Source: Phycisphaerales bacterium
GTDB taxonomy: Bacteria; Planctomycetota; Phycisphaerae; SM23-33
Direction of reading: 5' to 3'
DNA length: 35,785 bases
NCBI GenBank assembly: GCA_018645065.1
Contig: JABGPF010000018.1
Span: 1 to 35,785 of the forward strand
Both the position numbers and the translations under genes were made by a program. Under the pieces are notes generated by a model, which saw nothing but the letters and a program-made list of their open reading frames with translations, did no database searches and was not told the origin of the DNA. Positions within the stretch are counted from its first letter, which is position 1. Every line of letters starts with the position of its first letter. Shown piece by piece: positions 24,145 to 31,836 of this stretch.

Positions 24145-24173
24145 ATTATAGCTATAAAACTCATGCAAAACAA
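24145..24173 (-). promoter_or_regulatory. Toxin-antitoxin promoter with an overlapping 12-bp palindrome
   Basis: On the minus strand TTGTTT, a 17-base spacer and a perfect TATAAT. TTATAGCTATAA (24146-24157) is a perfect palindrome over the -10 box, the expected position for an autoregulatory antitoxin operator. Confidence 0.65.
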
Positions 24174-24317
24174 TGTTAAATCAGGCAGTTTTATTTTCCA
24201 TATACATGCCAAAGGCAATCCGCAAATTCGGCGGATTCACATCCGAAGTGCAACGGCGCCTTGATGGAAGACTTCAGGTGTAAATGCGCCCCGGGCGCGG
24301 CGCCCTTCGCCCGTTAG

Positions 24318-24352
24318 CGCATCTTCACACCACAGGGAAGTGTGAAGATGCG
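24318..24352. repeat. 13-bp perfect hairpin in the gap
   Basis: CGCATCTTCACAC and GTGTGAAGATGCG pair around a 9-base loop. There is no T-run on either side. Its role is unknown. Confidence 0.7.
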
Positions 24353-24651
24353 ATCCGGGCCATGGACAACCCTCTCGGTGATGCTCCAACCCGAAACACG
24401 CAACCCATATCCAGCCTAACTAACCTAACCACAGGATGTTACGCCAGACACATCTTATCGCGGTCTATAACCTGGAAAAGGAGTACTACTTTTCCGAACC
24501 CATGCTTCACAGCGTGTATGTGTGAAGCAATTGTGAACATGGCGCGGCGTCTGAATGCGCCTGGTGCGGATGGTCGTATCGACCGGCGAGGTTGCCTGGA
24601 TGATCTCCCAGTTGCCGCATATCGCCTGGTTTCTAATCCGTCCTGGAGCTA

Positions 24652-24686
24652 TAAAAGCGGCCGACCGCTTGGGGGCGGTCGGCCGC
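24652..24686 (-). terminator. Intrinsic terminator of the hcp operon
   Basis: A perfect 12-bp GC-rich stem (GCGGCCGACCGC with GCGGTCGGCCGC) with a 6-base loop, 23 bases past the hcp stop codon. On the minus strand it is followed by TTTTATAG. Confidence 0.85.
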
Positions 24687-24709
24687 GGGTGGCTCGGGTT
24701 ATCTCGATA

Positions 24710-26347
24710 TTAGTTACCGAGGATCGCTGCGAGGTCTTCTTGCGGCGTGCTGACCGGAGCGATGTTGAAGTTCTCGACGAGCACGTTCAGAACTGCCGGT
24801 GTTACGAACGCCGGCAGCGATGGTCCGATGCGGATGTTCTTGATGCCCAGGTTCAGGAGCGTCAGGAGGATGGCGACGGCCTTCTGTTCGTACCAGCTCA
24901 GCACGATGCTCAGCGGCAGGTCGTTCACGCCGCACTCGAAGGCGCCCGCAAGGGCTACTGCGATCTGGACCGCGGAGTAGGCGTCGTTGCACTGCCCGAC
25001 GTCCAGCAGGCGCGGGATACCGCCGATGTCGCCAAACTCCAGCTTGTTGAACCGGAACTTACCGCAGGCCAGCGTGAGGATGACGCAGTCGTCGGGCACC
25101 TGTTCAGCCAGTTCGGTGTAATAGTTGCGTCCGGGCTTGGCTCCGTCGCAACCGCCGATCAGGAAGAAGTGTTTGATTTGCCCGGCTTTGACGGCATCGA
25201 TCACCGGTCCGGCGACGCTCATAACCGCGTTGCGTGCGAAGCCGGTGAGAATCGTTTTCGGTTCGGCGGTTTCTGCGAATCCGTCAGCGGCCAGTGCAGC
25301 TTCTATCACGGGTCCGAAGTCGCCGTTGGGTACGTGGGAGACTCCAGGCCACTGCACCAGTCCGGTGGTGAAGATGCGTGCGGTGTAGCTTTCACGCGGC
25401 TTTTGGATGCAGTTTGTGGTCATGAGGATCGCGCCGGGGAAGGCGTCGAACTCTTTGGCCTGCTCCTGCCACGCCCCACCGTAATTGCCCACCAGGTGCG
25501 GGAACTTTTTCAGTTCGGGATACGCACAAGCCGGCAGCATCTCACCGTGGGTGTATACGTTAACGCCCTTGCCTTCAGTCTGTTGGAGCAGTTCCAGGAG
25601 GTCCTTGAGATCGTGGCCGGACACCAAAATGCACTTGCCGGCGACCGGGACGATGTTAACCGGCGTGGGCTCAGGATGCCCGAACGTCTCGGTATTGCCC
25701 TTGTCCAGAAGCTCCATGACCTTCATGTTCAAATCGCCGACTTTCAGGGCGGTGGCCGTAAGCTCGCCAACGTCCTTGGGGTTGCCCGCCAGATAGTCGA
25801 GTATCTCGTTAAACGTCGCGAAAACCGCATCGTCAGCTACGTCCAGGACGTATGCGTGGTCGGCGTAGGCGGCGGCGCCCTTGAGCCCGTAAGTGATCAG
25901 TTCCTGCAGGCCGACTATATCTTCACCGTCAGCGGCTTGGCGCTTATCGATCTGGAGCGACTGTGCCTGGGCGATCATGGCTTCGGTGGTGTCGGCCAGT
26001 TGGCATCCTTCTGAGCAGAGCACTTCGGGCTCGCTGCAGAGTTCGGCGTATTTGGCTTTCAGACGCTGCCCTACTTCGCGACCCTGGCGCAGCACGTCAA
26101 CCAGCGAGTCAGCGTCGAAGTTCACGTTAGTAACCGTAGTGAACAGCGCCCTGACGATAAAGATGTTGGCGTCGCGATCGACGTGCCCAAGCCCGGCCAG
26201 GCGATGCGCATATCGCGCCAGCCCCTTAGCCACATGCAGCAGGAGGTCCTGCAACGCCGCCACATCCGGACTCTTCCCGCAAACGCCTGCCACGTTACAA
26301 CCTGTGCCCTTGGCGGTCTGCTCACATTGAAAACAAAACATGCTCAT
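24710..26347 (-). CDS. hcp: Hybrid cluster protein (hydroxylamine/NO reductase)
   Basis: A 545-residue Fe-S protein that reduces NO (and hydroxylamine in vitro) and handles nitrosative stress in the cytosol. The N-terminal cluster motif is C-x2-C-x8-C-x5-C (CFQCEQTAKGTGCNVAGVC). The hybrid-cluster ligands fall in the expected blocks: a histidine in SGHDLKDL, and cysteines in TNCIQKP, LACGKFRFN and DVGQCNDAYS, with the glutamate in SWYEQKA. The start overlaps the HD gene stop as TAATG; a second ATG two codons on would give the more usual start MFCFQCEQ. It is the last gene of an operon with an Fe-S protein, a YgbA_NO protein and an HD protein, and has its own terminator. The upstream FNR/HcpR-type site fits NO-dependent induction. 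Confidence 0.96.
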   Translation of the reverse strand: MSMFCFQCEQTAKGTGCNVAGVCGKSPDVAALQDLLLHVAKGLARYAHRLAGLGHVDRDANIFIVRALFTTVTNVNFDADSLVDVLRQGREVGQRLKAKYAELCSEPEVLCSEGCQLADTTEAMIAQAQSLQIDKRQAADGEDIVGLQELITYGLKGAAAYADHAYVLDVADDAVFATFNEILDYLAGNPKDVGELTATALKVGDLNMKVMELLDKGNTETFGHPEPTPVNIVPVAGKCILVSGHDLKDLLELLQQTEGKGVNVYTHGEMLPACAYPELKKFPHLVGNYGGAWQEQAKEFDAFPGAILMTTNCIQKPRESYTARIFTTGLVQWPGVSHVPNGDFGPVIEAALAADGFAETAEPKTILTGFARNAVMSVAGPVIDAVKAGQIKHFFLIGGCDGAKPGRNYYTELAEQVPDDCVILTLACGKFRFNKLEFGDIGGIPRLLDVGQCNDAYSAVQIAVALAGAFECGVNDLPLSIVLSWYEQKAVAILLTLLNLGIKNIRIGPSLPAFVTPAVLNVLVENFNIAPVSTPQEDLAAILGN

Positions 26348-26868
26348 TATTCATTCCTTTCGAAGAAAAGTTCTTGTGCTATTGTTCGCCCGGTTGGGGT
26401 CTTGAACACTTTATTTATAAGTTCCGATATGCTCTTGCTGTCGGATATGTCGTATTCGTCAGGGATATTCACCAGCCAGTCGGCGTCCCAGATGATCCGG
26501 AACTCCGGCGTGTCGATGTCGCGGGCGCTGTGGTGGTTGGCGACGATGCGGCAGATGTGGTCGATCGCACCGGCGTCGATATTCATGCTTTCGAGTATTT
26601 CGCGTGCGATCGGCGGGCCTTCGGTTTCCTGATACTTACCCGAAGAGCTGCCGTGTTTCCGCTCGGCTGCCTGGATTCCGATATCGTGCAGAATTGCCGC
26701 CGCTCGCACCACCAGCCCGCAAACGCCCGGTGAATCGGCGAGAATCGACTCAGCATGCCCCAGCACCGCCATAGCATGATCGATACGGCGGGAATCGTCA
26801 CCGAATACGGATTTCATCCGTTCGATGAGCGTTTCTCTAATCTCGGGCGTGTCTGCGGTAAGTGTCAT
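26347..26868 (-). CDS. HD-domain phosphohydrolase
   Basis: A 173-residue HD-superfamily metal-dependent phosphohydrolase. H31, the H61-D62 pair in AAILHDIGI, H112/H113 in IVANHHSA and D128/D130 in IIWDADW provide the metal ligands. Its substrate is unknown; small HD proteins of this kind often lie next to hcp in anaerobes, suggesting a nucleotide-related or signalling role in NO stress. It lies 19 bases after the YgbA-like gene and overlaps hcp by one base. No clear ribosome site precedes the ATG, so translation may depend on coupling with the gene ahead. Confidence 0.87.
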   Translation of the reverse strand: MTLTADTPEIRETLIERMKSVFGDDSRRIDHAMAVLGHAESILADSPGVCGLVVRAAAILHDIGIQAAERKHGSSSGKYQETEGPPIAREILESMNIDAGAIDHICRIVANHHSARDIDTPEFRIIWDADWLVNIPDEYDISDSKSISELINKVFKTPTGRTIAQELFFERNE

Positions 26869-26887
26869 TAGCGTTAGTTGCTTGGGG

Positions 26888-27190
26888 TCAGTTCAAAAAA
26901 TATTTCACGAGCCAGTCAACCCGGCCTCGTTTTACAAAGTACATCCCGGAAAACTTCATGACTTCCTTGATCCGGGCCCTGTGAGATTCGTCGTAACAGT
27001 GTACGCTGCAGTCCTTGCATTTTGGCTTGGGGTCCAGCGGACACCTGGCCAATCGCTCTGTCGCATAATCCAGCAACTCGGCGCAGTTGCTACACAACTG
27101 TTCATCGTCCGAGCCGTGCTGTTTGCTGCAATAGACTTCTATAAACTTCTTTAGCATCTGAAGTTGCTTGTCTTTCGGCGCCGCTTTCAT
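26888..27190 (-). CDS. YgbA_NO (nitrous oxide-stimulated promoter) family protein
   Basis: A 100-residue Cys-rich protein of the YgbA_NO family. Cysteines 21, 33, 36, 50, 58, 61 and 65 with H25, H64 and H70 match the family pattern (a CSNC, then CPxxPxKPxCKDCxxHCY block, then MKFSGxYF). It probably binds iron or zinc; a homologue in enteric bacteria is induced by NO and helps growth under nitrosative stress. I chose ATG 27190, seven bases past the Fe-S gene stop, with AGAGAGG upstream; a longer frame to 27232 would overlap that gene by 35 bases. It supports the reading of this operon as NO defence. Confidence 0.85.
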   Translation of the reverse strand: MKAAPKDKQLQMLKKFIEVYCSKQHGSDDEQLCSNCAELLDYATERLARCPLDPKPKCKDCSVHCYDESHRARIKEVMKFSGMYFVKRGRVDWLVKYFLN

Positions 27191-27197
27191 GCTCGAT

Positions 27198-27929
27198 TCA
27201 AACCTCTCTGAGGACCCGTCCGTCAATTCCAATAGTGATATCCGTAAACGGTATATCAGTTCGCTCGGATTGCTCGATCGCCGTCCGTGCCGCCATCACT
27301 ATCCCGGTGCAGCAGGGAACTTCCATATGCGCCACGGTGATCGATTTGATCGGATTGTCGGCGAATATTCGGGTGAGTTTGGCGACATACGGCTCGATAT
27401 CGTCGAGCTTCGGGCAAGCGATGGCAAGGGCCTTACCGGCCAACAGTCGTTCGTGGAAGTCGGGCATCGCCATCGCCACGCAGTCTGCGGCGATCAGGAT
27501 GTCGGCGTTATCCCATCTGGGCCCCGTTGGTGGGACGAGCGTAAGCTGAACAGGCCAATGCGACAGTTGCGACAGTGGCGCGACTGTGTCTTCAGGTTGC
27601 GGTTGGCACGGTGCGGGTTGTGGCGAGAGTGCTCGGGCCAGCGTACCCGGGCATCCGCACGCCAGCGGTTCTGGTTTCACCGTCGCTGCGGCGGCGTCTA
27701 CGGCGGCCTGGTCGAACTGATCGGCTGGGCGGTCTTCTATGGTTATCGCGTCGCGAGGGCAGACGCCCAGGCAATTACCCAGCCCGTCGCACAGGTTCTC
27801 AGCCAGCAATTTCGCCTTGCCGTCGACAATCTTAATCGCCCCTTCCGCACAGTCCGGGACGCACAGCCCGCATCCGTCGCACTTGTCTTCATCTATCTTT
27901 ACGATCTTTCTGGTAACTTTTTCGCTCAT
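27198..27929 (-). CDS. 4Fe-4S ferredoxin-like protein heading the hcp operon
   Basis: A 243-residue cytosolic Fe-S protein that may supply electrons to the hybrid cluster protein. The first motif is complete (CDGCGLCVPDC, C17-C20-C23-C27). The second is CDGLGNCLGVCP (C47, C53, C57), in which a leucine replaces the second cysteine, so it may hold a [3Fe-4S] or an unusual cluster. A CGCPG motif follows at 91-95. Residues 120-243 form a second domain with a cysteine-pair motif (EVPCCTGI), conserved in proteins that neighbour hcp in anaerobes. I chose ATG 27929, with GGAG seven bases upstream; a longer frame to 27989 would start inside the FNR-type site and promoter. Confidence 0.88.
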   Translation of the reverse strand: MSEKVTRKIVKIDEDKCDGCGLCVPDCAEGAIKIVDGKAKLLAENLCDGLGNCLGVCPRDAITIEDRPADQFDQAAVDAAAATVKPEPLACGCPGTLARALSPQPAPCQPQPEDTVAPLSQLSHWPVQLTLVPPTGPRWDNADILIAADCVAMAMPDFHERLLAGKALAIACPKLDDIEPYVAKLTRIFADNPIKSITVAHMEVPCCTGIVMAARTAIEQSERTDIPFTDITIGIDGRVLREV

Positions 27930-27960
27930 AATAATCTCCGGTATTTTCCTATTCGCTGTC

Positions 27961-28002
27961 ATTCTAGAGCCCTTATATCCGAAGTGCATTGACTTATATC
28001 AA
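27961..28002 (-). promoter_or_regulatory. FNR/HcpR-type site and promoter of the hcp operon
   Basis: On the minus strand TTGATATAAGTCAA (28002-27989) matches nine of ten bases of the FNR consensus TTGAT-N4-ATCAA. TAGAAT (27966-27961) is a good -10 box. A start seven bases past that box (27954) puts the site centre at -41.5, the classic class II activator position. Confidence 0.7.
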
Positions 28003-28084
28003 GCCCGCAACTCTTTTTTATCGTTCGACTTGCAAAGCCCGCAATTTCAGCGGTGGGAGAAAAATATGTTTTCCGCTCCGCAAC

Positions 28085-28114
28085 TTGTATTTCACGAAAA
28101 CGGGCGCCTACAAT
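28085..28114 (+). promoter_or_regulatory. Promoter of the Fur/PerR-rubrerythrin cluster
   Basis: TTGTAT (28085-28090), an 18-base spacer and TACAAT (28109-28114), giving a start near 28121, close to the regulator's ATG. A weak Fur-type 7-1-7 inverted repeat (TAATGAT-T-ACTATTA, 28132-28146) overlaps the start codon region and may be an autoregulatory operator. Confidence 0.5.
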
Positions 28115-28133
28115 GCATACATAGTCACCAGTA

Positions 28134-28571
28134 ATGATTACTATTATGGATAATACAGAAACTACAGAGAAGACAAAATCGTGCGATTTTCGGATGACTC
28201 GCCAGCGGCGCGTGATTCTGGCCGAGCTCGACAGCCCCGGTCAGCACCCAACCGCCGACGAAGTTTACAGTCGCGTTCGGAAGGTGCTTCCAAATATAAG
28301 TTTAGGAACAGTATACAGGAACCTTGAAATACTGTCCCAGACCGGTATGGTTAAGAAGTTGCATATCGGTTCGGAGCAACGGCGATACGAAAAAAACCAG
28401 AAACGCCACTATCACGCTCACTGCGTTATGTGCGGGCGGGTCAGCGATATACCGTCTGATCCATTTGGCGACATCGATAAAACAGCCCGTGAAAACTCGC
28501 GGTTTGATATTACCGGCCACGAACTCGTGTTCGAAGGCCTGTGCCCTAAATGCAATGACGACAACCAATAA
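28134..28571 (+). CDS. Fur-family regulator, probably PerR-like peroxide sensor
   Basis: A 145-residue metal-dependent repressor. The winged helix (about 20-85) contains the Fur-family stretch HPTADEVYSRVRKVLPNISLGTVYRNL. The dimer domain has HYHAHCVMCG and a final CPKC, giving the two CxxC pairs of the structural zinc site, with H/D residues in between for the regulatory metal. Its position ahead of rubrerythrin and desulfoferrodoxin fits PerR rather than iron-uptake Fur. Two ATGs (28134 and 28146) are possible and neither has a good ribosome site; with the predicted start near 28121 the leader is very short. The cytosolic repressor probably controls the cluster it heads. Confidence 0.9.
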   Translation: MITIMDNTETTEKTKSCDFRMTRQRRVILAELDSPGQHPTADEVYSRVRKVLPNISLGTVYRNLEILSQTGMVKKLHIGSEQRRYEKNQKRHYHAHCVMCGRVSDIPSDPFGDIDKTARENSRFDITGHELVFEGLCPKCNDDNQ

Positions 28572-28601
28572 CAACAGACACAGAATTAAGGAGCATTACT
28601 A

Positions 28602-29174
28602 ATGGATCTCAAAGGCAGCCAAACAGAAAAGAATCTCATGGGCGCGTTCGCAGGCGAATCTCAGGCCCGAAACCGCTACACATACTTCGCCTCCAAAGCC
28701 AAAAAAGAAGGCTTCGTGCAGATCGCCAACATTTTCGAAGAGACCGCCAATCAGGAAAAAGAGCACGCAAAACGCCTGTTCAAGTTCATGACCGGCGGTA
28801 CGACGGAAATCACGGGGGCGTTCCCGTTCGGACCGATCGACGCGACAGTCGAAAACCTTCGCGAAGGCGCAGCCGGTGAAAACTTCGAATGGACCACAAT
28901 GTACCCGGGCTTCGCACAAACCGCCTCCGAAGAAGGCTTCCCGCAAGTCGCGGTGGTCATGGAAGCAATAGCAGTCGCCGAAAAGCAGCACGAAAAACGC
29001 TACCTCGCACTGATCGACAACATTGAATCGGGCAAGGTGTTCAAGCGCGACGCGCCGGTGATCTGGCAGTGCATTAACTGCGGATTCATCCACGAAGGGC
29101 TCGAAGCGATGGATCTCTGCCCGGCGTGCGCACACCCGCAAAAGCACTTTGAACTGCTCGGGGAAAACTGGTAA
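28602..29174 (+). CDS. rbr: Rubrerythrin
   Basis: A 190-residue cytosolic NADH-linked peroxidase of anaerobes. The ferritin-like diiron domain (about 1-140) has E19 (GESQARNRY), E52/H55 ([10 protein letters not shown]), E93, and E127/H130 ([11 protein letters not shown]). The C-terminal rubredoxin-like domain has C157-x2-C160 and C173-x2-C176. AAGGAGC precedes the ATG by about eight bases. Its stop overlaps the start of the PTS enzyme I gene (TAATG). It should reduce hydrogen peroxide using electrons from rubredoxin, which is encoded at the end of the same cluster. Confidence 0.96.
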   Translation: MDLKGSQTEKNLMGAFAGESQARNRYTYFASKAKKEGFVQIANIFEETANQEKEHAKRLFKFMTGGTTEITGAFPFGPIDATVENLREGAAGENFEWTTMYPGFAQTASEEGFPQVAVVMEAIAVAEKQHEKRYLALIDNIESGKVFKRDAPVIWQCINCGFIHEGLEAMDLCPACAHPQKHFELLGENW

Positions 29175-30838
29175 TGAGCAGTGGTTCGAAAAATGAAGTC
29201 CGCCTCAGCGGGCTGGCGATTAGCCCGGGCGTTGTGCTGGGCAAGGTCTGCATGTTCAAACAGAACAAGCACAACGCCCTGCCTACGTATAAAGTCAGCG
29301 GAAAAGGCGTGGACCGAGAAAAGGACCGCCTGAACAAGGCTCGCGAAATAGTCATCGAACGCCTCAATAGCCTCCAGGACACCGTTACCGATCGCATCGG
29401 GCAGGCCGAAGCGGGAATCTTCGTAGCGCAGAAAATGATGCTGCAAGACCCGGCCATGCGCCAGGAAATTGACGCAGCCATTGACCAAGGCGCCAACGCC
29501 GAACGTGCAGTCACCGAAATCCTGGACGCATACGAAAGCCAACTGGCCCAACTCGACGACGAGTACATAAAGGAGCGAGCCAGCGATCTGGGCGAACTGA
29601 AGCGACGCCTGCTGGACGTGCTGTGCGATACGAGCCCGTCGTTCCAATGCTCAGTCGACAGCCATTGCGCCAGAGGCCATCACAGGATCGTAATCACCGA
29701 AGAACTTACCCCGTCAATCGCGATGGAAGTCGAAAGCGACGATCTGCTGGGCTTCGTCACCGAACGTGGCGGTGAGACTTCGCATGCGGCGATTCTGGCC
29801 CGTGCGATGGGAATACCCGCCGTCAGCGGTATCTCCGATATCGTTAACCAGATATCCTGCGGCATGGAAGTTATGCTCAACGGATGCACCGGCGAGGTGG
29901 TGATCCGCCCCAGCGACGAAACCAAGGCGGCTAACGCCGACAAAATCGCCAAACGCCAGCCGCTCGAAGCGGTCGCCCCGGTAAAGCAATTGACGGTAAT
30001 GGCCAATATAAGCACCGCAGCCGAGGCCAAGCTCGCACATGACATGCTCGCAGAAGGCATCGGATTGTATCGCACCGAATTCGAATTCTTCGCCTCGGGC
30101 GGAAAACTGCTAACCGAACAGCAGCAGTATCAGTCATACAGAAACGCCGCACTAGCGGTAAAAGGAGCTCCGATATATTTCCGCATGCTCGATATCGGAG
30201 CCGATAAACCGCTGGAAGAACTCGACCTGCCTGTAGAAGATAACCCGGCGCTGGGATATCGCGGGGCGAGGCTGCTGCTGGGCATGCCCGATCTGATGCG
30301 GCCCCAGGCAAGAGCGCTGGCCAGAGTGTCTACCGAAATGCCGGTCTGGGTGATGTACCCGATGATCACCGGGCTGGCGCAGTTCCGACTGATGAAGCAA
30401 ACGTTCGCGGAAATGACCGCCGACATACCGGTAGGCAAGATATATCACGGAGCGATGTTCGAGGTGCCCTCTGCCTGCATGGAAGCTGAAAAGCTGCTCG
30501 AAGAAGCCGACTTCGCAAGCATTGGGAGCAACGATCTGATCCAGTATTTCTTCGCCGTTGACCGCAACAACAGCATCGTATCGGGCGATCATCACCCCGA
30601 TTACGACGTGTTCTGGGGCCTTCTGGAAAAACTCTCGCTGGCGGCGAATCTCGCGGGGAAACCGCTTTCGATCTGCGGTGAACTGGCCTCAGACGTACAA
30701 TACACCGACAAACTCATCGCAAGCGGTATTCGCACCGTAAGCATAAGCCCGCGGCGAATACCGGACATTCGAAACGCCGCAACCGAAACTAAAAACCAAC
30801 AATTTGCAACTACGACAAACGAAATAAAGAAAGGCTGA
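29174..30838 (+). CDS. ptsI: Phosphoenolpyruvate-protein phosphotransferase (PTS enzyme I)
   Basis: A 554-residue enzyme I that takes phosphate from phosphoenolpyruvate onto a histidine and passes it to HPr. The N-terminal HPr-binding/phospho-histidine half has the active H204 in GGETSHAAILARAMGIPA. The C-terminal TIM barrel has R300 (LYRTEF), R337 (FRMLDIG), the substrate/metal segment IGSNDLIQYFFAVDRNN (N453, D454) and the acid-base cysteine C501 in ICGELASD. All key residues of the E. coli enzyme are present, so it should be active. It is coupled to rubrerythrin (TAATG) and ends three bases before desulfoferrodoxin. No HPr or sugar permease is in the window, so a regulatory PTS role is likely. 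Confidence 0.93.
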   Translation: MSSGSKNEVRLSGLAISPGVVLGKVCMFKQNKHNALPTYKVSGKGVDREKDRLNKAREIVIERLNSLQDTVTDRIGQAEAGIFVAQKMMLQDPAMRQEIDAAIDQGANAERAVTEILDAYESQLAQLDDEYIKERASDLGELKRRLLDVLCDTSPSFQCSVDSHCARGHHRIVITEELTPSIAMEVESDDLLGFVTERGGETSHAAILARAMGIPAVSGISDIVNQISCGMEVMLNGCTGEVVIRPSDETKAANADKIAKRQPLEAVAPVKQLTVMANISTAAEAKLAHDMLAEGIGLYRTEFEFFASGGKLLTEQQQYQSYRNAALAVKGAPIYFRMLDIGADKPLEELDLPVEDNPALGYRGARLLLGMPDLMRPQARALARVSTEMPVWVMYPMITGLAQFRLMKQTFAEMTADIPVGKIYHGAMFEVPSACMEAEKLLEEADFASIGSNDLIQYFFAVDRNNSIVSGDHHPDYDVFWGLLEKLSLAANLAGKPLSICGELASDVQYTDKLIASGIRTVSISPRRIPDIRNAATETKNQQFATTTNEIKKG

Positions 30839-30841
30839 ACC

Positions 30842-31222
30842 ATGACTAAAAAACTACAGATCTTCAAGTGCGAACATTGCGGGAACATCGCGGAAATATT
30901 CGTGGGCGGCGGTCCGATGCTCGCCTGCTGCGGAAGCACGATGACCCTGCTCGAGGCGAAAACCGCCGACGCGACCACCGAAAAACACGTGCCCGTAATC
31001 GAAAAAATCGATGGCGGATACAAAGTCACCGTCGGATCGACCCTGCACCCGATGACAGAAGAGCACTACATCCAATGGATCGAACTGGTCTGCGACTGTG
31101 AAGTTTCACAGGTATACCTCAAGCCAGGCGACCAACCGGTAGCGACATTCATGACAGGCGACTGCGACTGCGAAGTGACCGCACGCGAGTACTGCAACGT
31201 CCACGGGCTGTGGAAGGGATAG
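30842..31222 (+). CDS. dfx: Desulfoferrodoxin (two-iron superoxide reductase)
   Basis: A 126-residue enzyme that reduces superoxide to hydrogen peroxide without making oxygen. The N-terminal desulforedoxin centre has C10-x2-C13 and C29-C30. The catalytic iron site has E47 and H49 (EKHVP), H69 (LHPM), H75 (EEHY), C118 and H121 (YCNVHG). Both centres are complete, so this is the class I (two-iron) form. It acts in the cytosol, with electrons from rubredoxin. AAAGG precedes the ATG; the gene is three bases after the enzyme I stop. Confidence 0.96.
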   Translation: MTKKLQIFKCEHCGNIAEIFVGGGPMLACCGSTMTLLEAKTADATTEKHVPVIEKIDGGYKVTVGSTLHPMTEEHYIQWIELVCDCEVSQVYLKPGDQPVATFMTGDCDCEVTAREYCNVHGLWKG

Positions 31223-31226
31223 AAAA

Positions 31227-31733
31227 ATGATCAACAAAGAGATCGCAGACGCTCTGAATTCACAAATGAATTTCGAGATGTACTCAGCCAACATCTACAT
31301 GTCGATGGCCTCCTGGTTCGACGCCAAGAATCTGACCGGTTGCGCCAACTGGATGAAAATTCAATACGCTGAAGAGATGTTCCATTGCACCAAGTTCTAT
31401 AACTATATTAACGAACGAGGCGCACGCGTGCTGATCGACGGTATGCCCGCACCGGCCACCGAGTGGGACTCACCGCTGGCGGCGTTCGAGACCGCTCTTG
31501 GACACGAGCAGATCGTAACTTCGCGAATAAACGATCTGGTGGCCCAGGCGATAGAGGCAAAAGATCACGCCACGGTGAACTTCCTCCAATGGTTCATTGG
31601 CGAACAAGTGGAGGAAGAAGCCAGCGTTGACGGCGTGATCCAGCAGCTCAAACTGATGGAAGGCGCACCGGGCGGGTTGTTCATGCTTGACAGAGAACTA
31701 GGCCAGCGAGTATTCACACCACCGGCGAAATAA
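31227..31733 (+). CDS. ftnA: Bacterial non-haem ferritin
   Basis: A 168-residue iron-storage protein that oxidises Fe(II) and stores it as mineral in a 24-subunit shell. The ferroxidase residues E17, Y24, E50, H53, E94 and Q127 fall at the same numbers as in E. coli FtnA. No Bfr-type haem-binding methionine pattern is evident. GGAAGGGA precedes the ATG, and the gene is four bases after desulfoferrodoxin. It would keep free iron low during peroxide stress, alongside rubrerythrin. Confidence 0.95.
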   Translation: MINKEIADALNSQMNFEMYSANIYMSMASWFDAKNLTGCANWMKIQYAEEMFHCTKFYNYINERGARVLIDGMPAPATEWDSPLAAFETALGHEQIVTSRINDLVAQAIEAKDHATVNFLQWFIGEQVEEEASVDGVIQQLKLMEGAPGGLFMLDRELGQRVFTPPAK

Positions 31734-31753
31734 TTAAAACTTCACAATCTGGC

Positions 31754-31784
31754 CGTTGCAAACGCAACGCTCCGAGGGTATACG
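31754..31784 (+). promoter_or_regulatory. Possible internal promoter ahead of the flavodiiron gene
   Basis: TTGCAA (31756-31761), a 17-base spacer and TATACG (31779-31784). The -35 overlaps a small hairpin CGTTGC-AAAC-GCAACG (31754-31769). The 103-base gap after ferritin is the largest in the cluster, so a separate promoter is reasonable. Confidence 0.3.
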
Positions 31785-31836
31785 TTAACTGCAATACTGG
31801 TCTCTACGTACGTTTAGACGAAATTAAGGCGACAAA

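Larger units (their letters stand above)
24102..24709. other. 608-base gap with several hairpins and no supported gene
   Basis: From left to right it holds a pentamer repeat and the antitoxin promoter, a 13-bp perfect hairpin at 24318-24352, smaller hairpins (GGAAAAG/CTTTTCC near 24475-24500; GCTTCACA/TGTGAAGC near 24510-24535) and the hcp terminator. A plus-strand frame runs through the right half into the hcp gene, but it is antisense and shows no family signature. Confidence 0.6.

Noticed and set aside
24284-26014. 576-residue plus-strand open frame
   Set aside because: Antisense to hcp; only its first part is outside, and no family signature is seen.
27930-27989. Longer start of the Fe-S protein at 27989
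   Set aside because: It would begin inside the FNR-type site and promoter; ATG 27929 has GGAG upstream.
28599-29147. 182-residue minus-strand frame opposite rubrerythrin
   Set aside because: Shadow of a clear rubrerythrin gene.
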